Under the pieces are notes generated by a model. That model had not been told where the DNA came from and did no database searches. It was given only the letters and a program-made list of their open reading frames with translations. Both the position numbers and the translations under genes were made by a program. Below are positions 9,361 to 18,275 of a stretch of 64,000 nt of DNA, piece after piece. The stretch covers positions 744,001-808,000 of the forward strand of contig CP129469.1 in NCBI GenBank assembly GCA_030583665.1. Direction: 5' to 3'. Within the stretch, counting starts at the first letter, position 1; every line of letters starts with the position of its first letter. Source of the stretch: Candidatus Jettenia sp. AMX2 (GTDB taxonomy: Bacteria; Planctomycetota; Brocadiia; Brocadiales; Brocadiaceae).

Positions 9361-10416
9361 TCACGATAGTGTATTTTCCCGTTTTGGTTGATTAATCCAT
9401 GCAGCCTGTGGTAAACGTGGAGGTTCAGGTACTTTTCCCTTGAACCGTTCCGGATGTTTTTCAAAAGCGGTCTTTAACACACGGCTTCGTTCTTTCACAA
9501 TATGATCTGTACGTCCATAATGAACAGATTCGGGAGTAAAGAGTCCGATGCCTGAATGATAGTGTTCCGTATTGTACCAGAGAAAGAAATTCTTACAGAA
9601 TATTCTGGAAGATTCAATAGAGGTAAAAAATCCAGGGAATTCAGGATGATACTTAAGGGTTTTAAACTGTGATTCAGAAGAGGTAAAAAATCCAGGGAAT
9701 TCAGGATGATACTTAAGGGTTTTAAACTGTGATTCAGAATAGGGATTATCATTACTGACGTAAGGCCTGGAGTGGCTTTTTGTAATCCCCAGGTCAGAGA
9801 GCAGAAAGGCAACTGGTTTAGAAGTCATACTTGATCCCCGGTCAGCATGAATAATCAGTTGTCCAGGTTGAATACCCTGTTTGTTGGCAGTCTCACGTAT
9901 CAACCTTTCAGCCAGAGCCGCTTGTTCCCTGTGTGCAACCATCCAGCCGACCACATAGCGACTGAAGATGTCAAGGATCACATAGAGATAAAAATAACTC
10001 CATTTTGTTGGCCCTTTCAGTTTTGTGATATCCCAGGACCATACCTGATTGGGAGCAGTTGCCAGGAGTTCAGGTTTCTGATATACGGGGTGACGTAACA
10101 GGTTTCTTCGTTCCCTTACCTCGTGGTGTTTTTCCAGGAGACGATACAGAGTTCTTACAGAACACAGATAGACCCCTTCATCCAGGAGGGTTGTATATAC
10201 TTGCCGGGGAGACTTATCACAAAAACGCTCAGAGTGTAAGGTATCAAGTATGATGTGTTCCTCCGTGGGAGACAATGCCAGAGGTGGTTTTACCGTGATA
10301 CGCCTTTGCTGAATATTTTTCTGGTAGTAGTAATAACTTGCCCGTGGGATGCCCAACGTTTCACAGGCATTTTTCATACGAATCTCTTTGGCAAGTGATT
10401 CAACGGCAAGCATCAT
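9361..10416 (-). CDS. IS3-family transposase OrfB, with 20-residue internal duplication
   Basis: Integrase-core (rve) DDE transposase: first Asp in WSWDITKL, second in IIHADRGSS, and catalytic Glu in NDNPYSES. The ATG overlaps the TGA of orfA (ATGA), so translation is probably coupled. An exact 60-bp tandem duplication (about 9621-9740) repeats the 20 residues beginning SESQFKTLKYHPEFPGFFTS, so the catalytic Glu and following helix occur twice. The family has one copy. The protein may be inactive, and the element may depend on a relative for mobility. Confidence 0.9.
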   Translation of the reverse strand: MMLAVESLAKEIRMKNACETLGIPRASYYYYQKNIQQRRITVKPPLALSPTEEHIILDTLHSERFCDKSPRQVYTTLLDEGVYLCSVRTLYRLLEKHHEVRERRNLLRHPVYQKPELLATAPNQVWSWDITKLKGPTKWSYFYLYVILDIFSRYVVGWMVAHREQAALAERLIRETANKQGIQPGQLIIHADRGSSMTSKPVAFLLSDLGITKSHSRPYVSNDNPYSESQFKTLKYHPEFPGFFTSSESQFKTLKYHPEFPGFFTSIESSRIFCKNFFLWYNTEHYHSGIGLFTPESVHYGRTDHIVKERSRVLKTAFEKHPERFKGKVPEPPRLPQAAWINQPKRENTLS

Positions 10417-10901
10417 CTGTTTTCTCCTATCAGAGTGGAATGGATATTCAACATTTCTGAGATTTTTTTTTGAATCTCGATAATGGTTTCAGCCTGTTTG
10501 AGCCTTTGCTGAAGAGAATTAATTTCGCATTCAAGTTCTTTGATACGTCGTGCTGCCGGATCAGATTTTTTCTCCTTTGGTCCGCGTCGTTTTGGAGAAA
10601 GCGCCTCCAGGGTGCCACGTTCCAGTTGACGGCGCCAGGTAGTGAGATTAGACGAATAAAGACCTTCCCTTCTCAAGAGTGCTCCAATCTGCCCGAGATT
10701 TGTGCAGGCATCGGCCTCCCGAAGGATGCGAATCTTATACTGTGCAGTAAACTTACGTCTTGCTGCTTTTTCTGACACCTCTGGGTCGGGGACACAATTG
10801 CCAGCAGGAGCGTTGGTGGAACCTCCGTTCGCCCTACGGGCTCTCTCCGGTTCCACCAACGCTTGTAAAGTATTTTCTTTGCTTTTCTCATTATTTTTCA
10901 T
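10413..10901 (-). CDS. IS3-family transposase OrfA (helix-turn-helix)
   Basis: About 162 residues with a helix-turn-helix of the IS3/IS911 OrfA type (ARRKFTAQYKIRILREAD... GLYSSNLTTWRRQ) and a C-terminal coiled coil (IKELECEINSLQQRLKQAETI) that should pair with OrfB. Near the N-terminus it contains the in-frame palindromic insert described separately (VEPERARRANGGSTN), which is not part of a normal OrfA. It ends in a TGA overlapping the OrfB start. Confidence 0.88.
   Translation of the reverse strand: MKNNEKSKENTLQALVEPERARRANGGSTNAPAGNCVPDPEVSEKAARRKFTAQYKIRILREADACTNLGQIGALLRREGLYSSNLTTWRRQLERGTLEALSPKRRGPKEKKSDPAARRIKELECEINSLQQRLKQAETIIEIQKKISEMLNIHSTLIGENR
10809..10863. repeat. Palindromic element inserted in the orfA reading frame
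   Basis: Fifteen-base arms, AGCGTTGGTGGAACC at 10809-10823 and its reverse complement at 10849-10863, flank a second small hairpin (GCCC-TAC-GGGC at 10831-10841). The element is translated in frame as part of OrfA. It resembles dispersed palindromes that spread through both coding and noncoding DNA. Confidence 0.8.
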
Positions 10902-10966
10902 AGTTGTTTTCCTCCTTGCCCTACACTAAACTATTACAAGGAAAATGTCCAACTATTATAGACACA

Positions 10967-11265
10967 GAGGGAGTTTGCTAGAACAATAACAGACGATCAT
11001 CGTAAAAAAAATTATTTTCAGTCACTATCTGGTTCTGGGATGATATAAAAAAACGTTTAAAAGACTTTCCTGGTGTATTAGAAAAATATTATTCTGGATT
11101 TACTTTTAATACAATTGGTATAAAAAAGGATATTAATGAAATTAAAGCAGCAACGCATGAGACATTAAAATATTCTGCGGAAATTTCAAAAATTAATTCA
11201 TCAATTTCTTTACTATCTGAAAAAATAGAAAATATTGAACAACTTTATAAGTTACGTAGAAAAGA
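10967..11265 (+). pseudogene. Mrr-like restriction nuclease, 3' continuation after the IS
   Basis: Directly after the IS the frame reads EFARTITDDHRKK, then switches at a run of eight A (11004-11011) to FSVTIWFWDDIKKRLKDFPGV, a string typical just after the Mrr-like domain in defence proteins, then a helical region (KINSSISLLSEKIENIEQLYKLRR). One extra A would restore a single frame. The coding sequence ends where an unrelated hsdM 3' fragment begins (about 11265), so the gene has an IS, a frameshift and a lost C-terminus. Confidence 0.8.
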
Positions 11266-11699
11266 AAAATGTCCTCTTCTTCGACCGCAAACCAGCATCA
11301 GAAACACCATGGACAAAGAAGCTCTGGATATATGATTTCCGGACAAATAAAGATTTCACCCTGAAAACCAATCCTCTCAAACGCAGTGACCTCGATGAAT
11401 TTGTTATATGCTATAATCCTGAAAATCGTTATAAGAGAAGGCCCACATGGTCGGAAAAGAATCCTGACGGTGTGTCTGCATGCAAGGGGCAAGCAGGATG
11501 CTGGCGTGCATCTGATTACGAAGAATTGATAAACCGTGACAAGGCAAGCCTCGATATTTTCTGGCTTAAAGACGAAAGCCTCGAAGCATCCGAAAACCTC
11601 CCTGAACCTGACATCATCGCCCGTGAAATTATTACCGATCTTCAGGATGCGCTTGTCCAATTCCAGGCGATTGTTGATGATTTAGATGTGGAGGATTAA
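11235..11699 (+). pseudogene. hsdM: Type I restriction methylase (HsdM) C-terminal fragment
   Basis: The open frame from 11235 gives 154 residues; from about residue 12 it reads NVLFFDRKPASETPWTKKLW, then FTLKTNPLKRSDLDEFV and YEELINRDKASLDIFWLKDES, the conserved C-terminus of N6-adenine type I methylases. The catalytic domain (NPPF) and N-terminus are missing. Upstream sequence in another frame belongs to the Mrr-like gene, so a recombination joined the two in AAAAGAAAAA near 11265. Non-functional. Confidence 0.85.
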
Positions 11700-11742
11700 T
11701 ACGAAAATGTAAAGCTTAAAAATAAACGGAGGAATTGGAAAT

Positions 11743-11793
11743 ATGGGAAGGAAAAAGCTGTTTATTCCACGCTACAGATTTCGAATCATTTAA
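11743..11793 (+). pseudogene. Short 5' gene remnant (16 codons)
   Basis: A good ribosome-binding site (CGGAGG) precedes ATG at 11743, and the peptide MGRKKLFIPRYRFRII stops in ATTTAAATAAGGCCT. That 15-base string occurs twice, at 11788-11802 and 11915-11929, so the start of a gene downstream of hsdM was probably cut off by recombination there. The rest up to 11935 shows no gene. Confidence 0.4.
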
Positions 11794-11935
11794 ATAAGGC
11801 CTATTGCATGTTCCTTCACCCTCCCCTAGCCTTCTCGTCGAGGGAAGGAAATTTGTTGATACGCTATAGAAAGGTTTAATGAAATTAAATTATATAATTT
11901 TCCTATTTTGAATTATTTAAATAAGGCCTTTAAAA

Positions 11936-12229
11936 ATGAACAATTGGTTTTTGTATTTGATACGATGTAAACAGGGAAGATTATACACAGGCATTACGAC
12001 TGACGTTGAAAGAAGATTTACAGAACATGCTGGTAATGACAAAAAAGGGTCAAAATACCTGAGGGGAAAAGCCCCTTTGACGTTGGTTATGGAAAAGAGG
12101 ATTGGAAGCAAGAGTATGGCGTTAAAGATAGAAGCAAGAGTAAAAAAATTATCAAAAATCAAAAAAGAAATGTTTATATACTCAATCAGACTGGAATCAC
12201 TGGTTTCAGCTTCTGGAAATTATCATTAA
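11936..12229 (+). CDS. GIY-YIG nuclease family protein (UPF0213-like), C-terminus replaced by IS
   Basis: Small single-domain GIY-YIG protein of the YhbQ/UPF0213 type. LYLIRCKQGRLYTGITTDVERRFTEHA contains the diagnostic YL...LYTGIT motif with Arg in the next helix. The native sequence runs to about residue 82 (KIKKEMFIY). From 12181 the codons belong to the left end of the IS630-like element, giving a foreign tail of 16 residues. The family is about 80-100 residues, so only the last few are likely lost and it may still fold. No clear ribosome-binding site is seen. Confidence 0.8.
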   Translation: MNNWFLYLIRCKQGRLYTGITTDVERRFTEHAGNDKKGSKYLRGKAPLTLVMEKRIGSKSMALKIEARVKKLSKIKKEMFIYSIRLESLVSASGNYH

Positions 12230-12573
12230 TTCTGTCTGGCAAATCAGGTAAAATGGTATTCCATGTTGCGCTGAAAAACGTACGGATTTTAGCATTAAAT
12301 TCAGTAAATGAATCAAATACCTTGTTGTTTCTGACATGCTCATTCATTACCTTCCATACCCTTTCAATTGGGTTCAGATTAGGACTATATGGCGGCAAAA
12401 TATGCATCACCAATTTAGGATGCGGGGGTGGTGCTTTTAGCGTATCTAATAATTCTCGCGCAGTTAATTTGTCAACATCTAAAATTGAATGATCCCTAAA
12501 CAATTGTACCTCTTTTTCTACAATTGATTTTAGCTGTACTTTCACTTTCTTAGGTAATTTTACACTGTTGCCA

Positions 12574-13731
12574 GGCTTTGTTGCACAAAGCCGATAAAAA
12601 AACAGATTTTCCCTACATCTTGTAATTTATGCGATAGCATAGCTTTCAGGCATTCCAAGTTTCATCATACGGTTCAAGATAGCCGCCTTGATAGTAACCT
12701 CTGTCCTTTGAAGATCAAGAATTCTTGCATAAAGCTTATCTCCAAAGATACTTTTCAAGCGAAAGATGGTATTTTCTACCAGTGAACGAACATGGTATTT
12801 CACTACCTCTTTCCAGCGTTTTCGAGAAGTGCTCCTCATGTGTCTGAGATTCTCATCTCGTGGATGGGGCTCTGCATTACTATTGCCATGCTGCCATATT
12901 TTGGCATCCTTCCGGGGAGGAATAAGGATTGTAGGGATCCCTCTTCCGATGCAGCTATCATAGACCTTCTTTTTATCATAAGCCCCATCACCAACAATTC
13001 CTTCTATACGAGATTCCTCTTGACTGAGAAGTTTACTTGCTGCCTCATCATCACTTATGCTATTTTCCGTAAGCTCCGTTGCTCTTATTTCTCCCTCTGG
13101 AGTGACTGCAAGGTGAATCTTTCTCCACGTTCTCCGCTTGGAATATCCATGCTGCCTTACCTTCCATTCACCTTCTCCATATACCTTTAACCCACTGCTA
13201 TCAATGAGTATTACCACCTTCTCTTTGTCCTCTTTTGGCAAAGAAACCCTTATGCTTTCTCCTCTTCGGGAAAGGGTTGAATAATCAGGTACTTCAAGGT
13301 TTATCCCCATAAGCCGAAACAAAGATTTTACCAGTCCTTCTGTTTGACGAAGTCTCTGATGAAAAACAATACCAAATTGAAGAGTCGATGTTATTGCAAG
13401 GTCACTGTACAGAGGCTGGGCTCCTCTTTTCCCTGTTGGCTCTGCATGCCACTCCTCTTGGACATTTTCATCGATCCATACATCAAGAGATCCTCTTTGC
13501 TTTAATGCTTCATTATACTCAGACCAATTTCTTACCCGGTATGACTTCTTGGGTTTATTGCTTTTCTTTGCTTTTTGTATCTTTTGGGCTTTTAATGCTT
13601 TTTTCTTTGTTTTCTGTTTCTGTCGCTTCATACTGATATACTCTTATTATGCAAAAATACTTTTCAATACTATTTTACTTATAATAATATATAGTATATC
13701 AGATAAATATGGGGCTTTGTGCAACAAAGCC
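12574..13731 (-). mobile_element. IS5-family, IS903-group insertion sequence (1,158 bp)
   Basis: Perfect 19-bp terminal inverted repeats, GGCTTTGTTGCACAAAGCC at 12574-12592 and its reverse complement at 13713-13731. A 9-bp target duplication CTGTTGCCA lies on both sides (12565-12573 and 13732-13740). The GGCTTTGTTG ends and 9-bp duplication are the hallmarks of the IS903 group. Each end is itself a small palindrome (GGCTTTG...CAAAGCC). Confidence 0.93.
12627..13631 (-). CDS. IS903-type transposase
   Basis: 334-residue IS5-family DDE transposase. After a lysine-rich start come YRVRNWSEYNEALKQRGSLDVWI (the IS903-type N-terminus), VVILIDSSGLKVYGEGEW (first Asp), IEGIVGDGAYD (second Asp) and RSLVENTIFRLKSIFG (catalytic Glu). 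Intact and possibly active, as the target duplication and inverted repeats are perfect. A decayed relative lies at about 21,778-21,893. Confidence 0.92.
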   Translation of the reverse strand: MKRQKQKTKKKALKAQKIQKAKKSNKPKKSYRVRNWSEYNEALKQRGSLDVWIDENVQEEWHAEPTGKRGAQPLYSDLAITSTLQFGIVFHQRLRQTEGLVKSLFRLMGINLEVPDYSTLSRRGESIRVSLPKEDKEKVVILIDSSGLKVYGEGEWKVRQHGYSKRRTWRKIHLAVTPEGEIRATELTENSISDDEAASKLLSQEESRIEGIVGDGAYDKKKVYDSCIGRGIPTILIPPRKDAKIWQHGNSNAEPHPRDENLRHMRSTSRKRWKEVVKYHVRSLVENTIFRLKSIFGDKLYARILDLQRTEVTIKAAILNRMMKLGMPESYAIA

Positions 13732-14650
13732 CTGTTGCCAGGTAATTTGATACCGTACGTTTCGTCTAAAAATAATCGATTTACTGCATTTGCTTCTGAC
13801 AAAAACAACCCTACTTCATTTGACGTATGGGATCCGCCACCATCAGCGATTATATGAATTTTAGTGGCTGCAGGGTGTGCGGCCTCGATTGTCTTTAAAA
13901 AATCAACGGTAGCACTACCATTTATGGTTTCATACTCGCGAGTAATAATCGACATTGTGTTTAAATCAATTGCACCAGTTAGATTTATTCTACTCCGGCT
14001 TGCAACCGTAGCTATCATCTTTTCTACCCCTTTTCTAATCCGGCCGCTGGTAATTTTTGTCGCTTGGGTAGGATGGACACTGTCTATAAACAGGACTACC
14101 TCGCCAGGAGCGAGGTTGGCTTTTAATTCTTCATATTCCCGAATAAATGCTTCCTGTCTTAATTTATTGAGCTTGGCGGGAACACCTTTAGGCTTTTTAT
14201 ACGAAAACCTGTGCTTAATCAGCCAATCATGCATGCCTTGTTGCGTATAACTTACACCATAACGGACTTGGATGTATTGAATGATTTCTTTGGTGGATGA
14301 ATAGGTGTTTTGTTCCAAATGTGATATTATCTCTATCGTTTGCTCCTCATCCAACTTACTTGAAGAGCCTCCGCTGATTGGCTTTAATTTTTCCTGAAAT
14401 ATGTAATCCTTTAAATGACCCCATACTGTAGTTTCATGTATGCGTAATGCCTGTGCTATTTGCTTTTGTGTCCAGCCTTCGCTAGTCAATAATACAGCCT
14501 TTATCCGATCGCATATTCTGCTATCTCTTTCGGTTTTGTGCTGCTCTTCTAGCTTTTGCTTCTGATCTTCGGTTAGGGTTATTTTCATAGGTCAGCAGTC
14601 TACCATAAATAAAGGAGATATCAACTCTGAATTTCCAATCAGTTTGAGTA

Positions 14651-14947
14651 TATGTAATACCTCAATCCTCAAATATTATTGACATAATCAGGGCGTACCA
14701 CATTATCTGGAAATAACACTATAACCCAAATTTTTTGCATAAGGATTGCCCTTTTGTTTGCGATCTATGATATTGCATTATTCACCTGGCATGCTATAGT
14801 TGGATTTTGTTCTTGCTCAACCTGGCGTGCAATGTTCTTTCATGGTATTCAATCTTGCTGAAAAGAATTAAATAACTTGCAATTTTGTTCGTTTTTGTTT
14901 TATTAGTATTCAAAATTAAGGGAAAAAACAATCTTTTTGTATAATCA
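14651..14947. other. Noncoding stretch after the IS630-like element
   Basis: About 300 AT-rich bases with no convincing gene. Two similar short strings, CCTGGCATGC and CCTGGCGTGC, occur roughly 50 bases apart around 14,785-14,830. No terminator or clear promoter was identified. Confidence 0.4.
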
Positions 14948-15442
14948 GTGTTGGAGCAAAACAAGGAAATGACTATACATCGGGTATTTGGAGATAAAAT
15001 CAACTTCAAGTCGATATCATGTGCACCCGTCAATGAACTTGGAGTTGATTATTTTTTTTGGGTTTTACATGAAACCTTTGATTTTAGAATCGAGTCTATA
15101 CAAGCGGGCTTTCCGGATTGCATTGCGAGGAGAAAAATAGGTAAGAATAAATGGAAAGAGGTCCGAATAGAATTTGAATACGAGAGCAAATCATTTGAAA
15201 TTCATGGCCATGACCCAAACCAGGTAGATGTTATTGTTTGCTGGGTACACAACTGGCAGGCCTGTCCAGAAAACATCGAAGTCATAGAACTATCAACCCT
15301 ACTCGGGGAGGCTGAGCAGATAGACACTCAAATCAAAACGACCAGGAAATTGACTGCGTGGCAGAAGTTCTGCCAAATGAAACGGTTGGAAGGTTTAGAA
15401 TTCGGGGAAATTGCAAAGCTTTGGAAAAAACAAAGCGGATAA
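14948..15442 (+). CDS. Predicted PD-(D/E)XK-like nuclease family protein
   Basis: About 164 residues from a TTG at 14948, or 157 from the ATG at 14969. GFPDCIARRK (PD at 56-57), a strand rich in alternating acids EVRIEFEYESKSF (ExK at 79-81), then HGHDPNQVDVIVCWVHNW match my memory of a widespread uncharacterised family that looks like a PD-(D/E)XK nuclease core. The C-terminal 35 residues (LTAWQKFCQMKRLEGLEFGEIAKLW) suggest a small helical DNA-binding module. No partner methylase is adjacent. Function unproven; a role in restriction is inference. Confidence 0.55.
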   Translation: MLEQNKEMTIHRVFGDKINFKSISCAPVNELGVDYFFWVLHETFDFRIESIQAGFPDCIARRKIGKNKWKEVRIEFEYESKSFEIHGHDPNQVDVIVCWVHNWQACPENIEVIELSTLLGEAEQIDTQIKTTRKLTAWQKFCQMKRLEGLEFGEIAKLWKKQSG

Positions 15443-15463
15443 ACTTGTTCCAACAAGTCGCTT

Positions 15464-15500
15464 CACTGGATCGCCGGGAAATCCAGCTTCCAGTGGGCTT
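15464..15500 (+). terminator. Hairpin with T tract upstream of the cupin gene
   Basis: CACTGGA near 15464-15470 pairs with TCCAGTG near 15488-15496, followed by GGCTTTTT. It lies right after the stop of the nuclease-like gene and before the cupin start at 15528, consistent with an intrinsic terminator. Confidence 0.5.
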
Positions 15501-15527
15501 TTTCGTAAATGTAAAAGGGAAAAATAT

Positions 15528-15944
15528 ATGAAAACAGTTTTGTTTGGAATATGTTTGGTAGTATCGTTAACAAGTAATGTTTGGGCTCTGGATGTAAATT
15601 CTGTCAACGTTGATGTGCTGGCCAAAACGAGTTCAAGTTGGGATGGAAGAGCTTTGCCAAAGTATGCCAAAGGTACGCCAGAGATAACGATTCTGAGAAT
15701 CACATTTCCCCCGAAGGTACAATTGCCGCTACATAAACATCCGGTAATAAATGCGGGCGTGTTATTAAAAGGAGAGCTAACTGTGGTGACCGAAAACAAG
15801 AAGACATTACATCTAAAGGCCGGGGATTCAATCGTTGAAGTTATTAATACGTGGCACTACGGAAAGAATGAAGGCAATGAACCGGCGGAAATCATAATTT
15901 TCTATGCTGGCATACAGGGCATGCCGATAGCAATTGAGAAATAG
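15528..15944 (+). CDS. Secreted cupin-domain protein
   Basis: 138-residue single cupin with a signal peptide (MKTVLFGICLVVSLTSNVWA). The frame is open further upstream, but ATG 15528 follows AGGGA and begins the signal sequence. The cupin motifs are PLHKHPVINAGVLLKGELTVV (His pair for metal) and the second motif with NTWHYGKNEGNEPAEIIIF. Exported cupins of this size often bind a metal and sense or modify small molecules, but no substrate can be inferred. It stands alone among IS and defence genes. Confidence 0.8.
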   Translation: MKTVLFGICLVVSLTSNVWALDVNSVNVDVLAKTSSSWDGRALPKYAKGTPEITILRITFPPKVQLPLHKHPVINAGVLLKGELTVVTENKKTLHLKAGDSIVEVINTWHYGKNEGNEPAEIIIFYAGIQGMPIAIEK

Positions 15945-16021
15945 AGTTCAACGTTCCATCTGACATTTTTCCGCTGTACTCTAAAAGAAGGTGGACCAGA
16001 CATTATTCCTAAAGGAAGATT

Positions 16022-18275
16022 ATGAGCGAAACTGTTTTTAAACAAGTAAATTATGATCTGAATGCTCTTGTCAAGTATATCGAACTAGGTGAGATCGGCC
16101 TGCCCGATATTCAACGTCCATTTGTTTGGAAAAATGCTAAAGTGCGGGATTTATTCGATTCTATATACAAGGGCTATCCGGTAGGTTACTTGCTGTTCTG
16201 GCAGAACGGATTTTCTGATGATACCCGCGTTATCGGAATGAATACCAAACAAAAATCCCCTCGTTTATTAATCGTGGACGGTCAGCAACGTTTAACGTCA
16301 CTATATGCGGTTGTAAAAAGGATTCTGGTCGTCCGAGAAAACTACGACTCCGAATTAATTCATATTGCTTTTAATCCTCTATTGGAGAAGTTTGAAGTTG
16401 CAGATGCTGCTATTCGCAGAGATAAGTCCTACATCCCTGACATCTCCATATTGTGGAGCAAAGAAACGGATCTTTTTGAGGTTGTTGACTGCTATCTTTC
16501 TGAATTAAAAAGTTCTCGCGAAATCAGCATTGACGAAAAAAAGCAGATAAAGAAGGCGATATCAAGGCTTCAATCGCTTTTGAGTTTCCCTTTCACCGCA
16601 CTAGAGCTTTTAGCGAATATCAGCGAAGAGGATGTAGCCGATGTTTTGTGCGTATAAATAGCAAAGGAACCCCTCTCAACCAGGCTGACTTTATCTTAAC
16701 ATTGATGTCGGTCTTCTGGGATGAAGGAAGAACCCAGCTTGAGCAGTTTTGCCGGGAAGCCCGTAAACCATCAGTAGGGAAATCATCACCGTTCAATTAT
16801 TTCATTCAACCTGATCCCGATCAATTACTTCGCGTTAGTGTAGGAATTGGGTTCAAGCGTGCACGGTTAAAGTATATTTATTCCTTGCTACGCGGAAAAG
16901 ACCTGGAGACTGAGCAATTCAGTGATGAACGACGAGCGGAACAGTTTGATGTCCTTAAAAGCCCAACAGCGAGTGGTTAATCTTCAGTATTGGCATGACT
17001 TCATGCAATGTATTCGGTTAGCGGGTTTCAGAAGCAGCAATACAATCAGTTCTCAGAACAGCCTTCTTTTCTCTTATATCCTATATCTAATGGGGAGAGC
17101 GGAATATGGTGTCGAGGAATTTCGCCTGAGAAGAGTAATCGCTAAATGGTTTTTCATGTCCAGCCTTATTGGCCGTTTCACCGGTTCACCGGAATCTGCC
17201 ATGGAGTTCGATTTGGCAAGGTTTCGTGAAACAAAAGATGCAAAAAGTTTTGTAGATATATTAGAAAATGCTAGCGATCTGGTACTAACGGAGGACTACT
17301 GGAAAATCACCCTTCCTAATGACCTAGCAACATCATCACCTCGCAGCCCTTCATTATTTGCCTATTACGCTGCCCTTGTATTGCTTGACGCTCGCGCTCT
17401 GTTCTCGAAATTGAAAGTATCAGAGCTTTTAGATCCTGTATCGCAAGGTATTCGTAAAGCTGTTGAACGACATCATCTTTTTCCAAAAGGCTATCTCAAA
17501 ACACTCGGCATTACTGACTTGCGAGAAACAAATCAAATTGCTAATTATGCATTAGTAGAATGGAGTGATAACATGAATATTATGGATCAGGCTCCGTCAG
17601 AGTATGTAACGGAAATTGCATCACGTTTCGGAAAAGATGAACTGGTTCGTATGTATCATTGGCATGCGTTACCAGAAAATTGGGAGCAGACAGATTACCG
17701 GGATTTCTTAGAACAGAGACGGGAACTAATTGCACAGATTATTCAAGAGGGTTATCGAACGCTTGCGGTGGAACAGGTTGAAAAAACATCAGATATGCGT
17801 CTTTCTTTAAGTGACATTATCGCAAATGGTGAATCGGGCGAAGTTGAATTTAAATCTACTCTACGAGTAAACCTGCATACCGGCAGCAGAGATCCAAAAA
17901 TTGAATTGGCAGCAATGAAAACTATTGCAGGGTTTCTTTATTCAAATGGTGGTATTTTGACGGTTGGTGTTACCGATGACGGTACTCCTCTGGGTATTGA
18001 TGCTGACGGCTTTGAGAATGAAGACAAGATGAGTCTTCACCTTGTGAACATGATAAAAGATCGTATCGGACCATCGATAATGCAATTTATTCATGCGAGG
18101 TTTGAAGATTATAATGGTTGTCGGGCCATGGTGATTGAATGCTCAAAAGGCCAAGTTGCCAGTATTTGTGAAAGATGGGAATATAGAGCGTTTTTATATT
18201 CGTACTGGTCCTTCCACGACAGAATTAAGCGCCAGCCAGACACAAGAGTATATTAAACAGAGATACAAGGGCTAA
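16022..18275 (+). pseudogene. DUF262 - HNH - AlbA_2 (Schlafen-type) fusion, three frameshifts
   Basis: Reading through three frame changes gives one protein of about 750 residues. Its N-terminus is DUF262/GmrSD-like (LPDIQRPFVW and the nucleotide-handling DGQQRLTSLY). The middle continues FVRINSKG, and a His-rich HHLFPKGYL resembles the HNH motif of DUF1524-type nucleases. The C-terminus is an AlbA_2/Schlafen divergent ATPase-like domain (ESGEVEFKSTLR... GGILTVGVTDDGTPLGID). Frameshifts lie at a T4 run (16644-16647, one T lost), an A4 run (16957-16960, one A gained) and about 18155-18160. After the last, another frame reads PVFVKDGNIERFYIRTG to the stop at 18275. GmrSD relatives restrict modified phage DNA, so this was probably a defence gene. 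An attC-like site overlaps its stop. Confidence 0.82.

Larger units (their letters stand above)
9318..10966 (-). mobile_element. IS3-family insertion sequence (1,649 bp)
   Basis: Bounded by imperfect terminal inverted repeats of about 28 bp: TGTGTC...GACATTTT reading inward from 9318 and the same motif read inward on the other strand from 10966. It carries two overlapping transposase genes on the minus strand (orfA 10413-10901, orfB 9361-10416). It interrupts the Mrr-like nuclease gene. No clear target-site duplication is seen: flanks are GGAA on the left and GAGG on the right. Confidence 0.85.
12186..14588 (-). pseudogene. IS630-family transposase, split by the nested element
   Basis: The N-terminal part (14588 down to 13732) has an HTH (GWTQKQIAQALRIHETTVWGHL) and DDE residues in VLFIDSVHPTQ and HIIADGGGSH. 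The C-terminal part (12564 down to 12186) has PPYSPNLNPIERVWK with the catalytic Glu. Joining the two after deleting the insert and one copy of the target duplication gives 412 codons in one frame (LPGN-SVKLPKK at the junction), so the gene was intact when the second element landed. Confidence 0.88.
12181..14648 (-). mobile_element. IS630-like element interrupted by an IS903-type element
   Basis: Ends share an imperfect inverted repeat (CTCAATCAGACTGGAA inward from 12181; CTCAAACTGATTGGAA inward from 14648) and both abut TA (12179-12180 and 14649-14650), the target expected for IS630/Tc1. Removing the nested element and one 9-bp duplication leaves about 1.3 kb with a single transposase frame. 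It sits at the 3' end of the GIY-YIG gene. Confidence 0.8.

Noticed and set aside
14677-14710. TTGACA as a promoter
   Set aside because: No -10 box at correct spacing.
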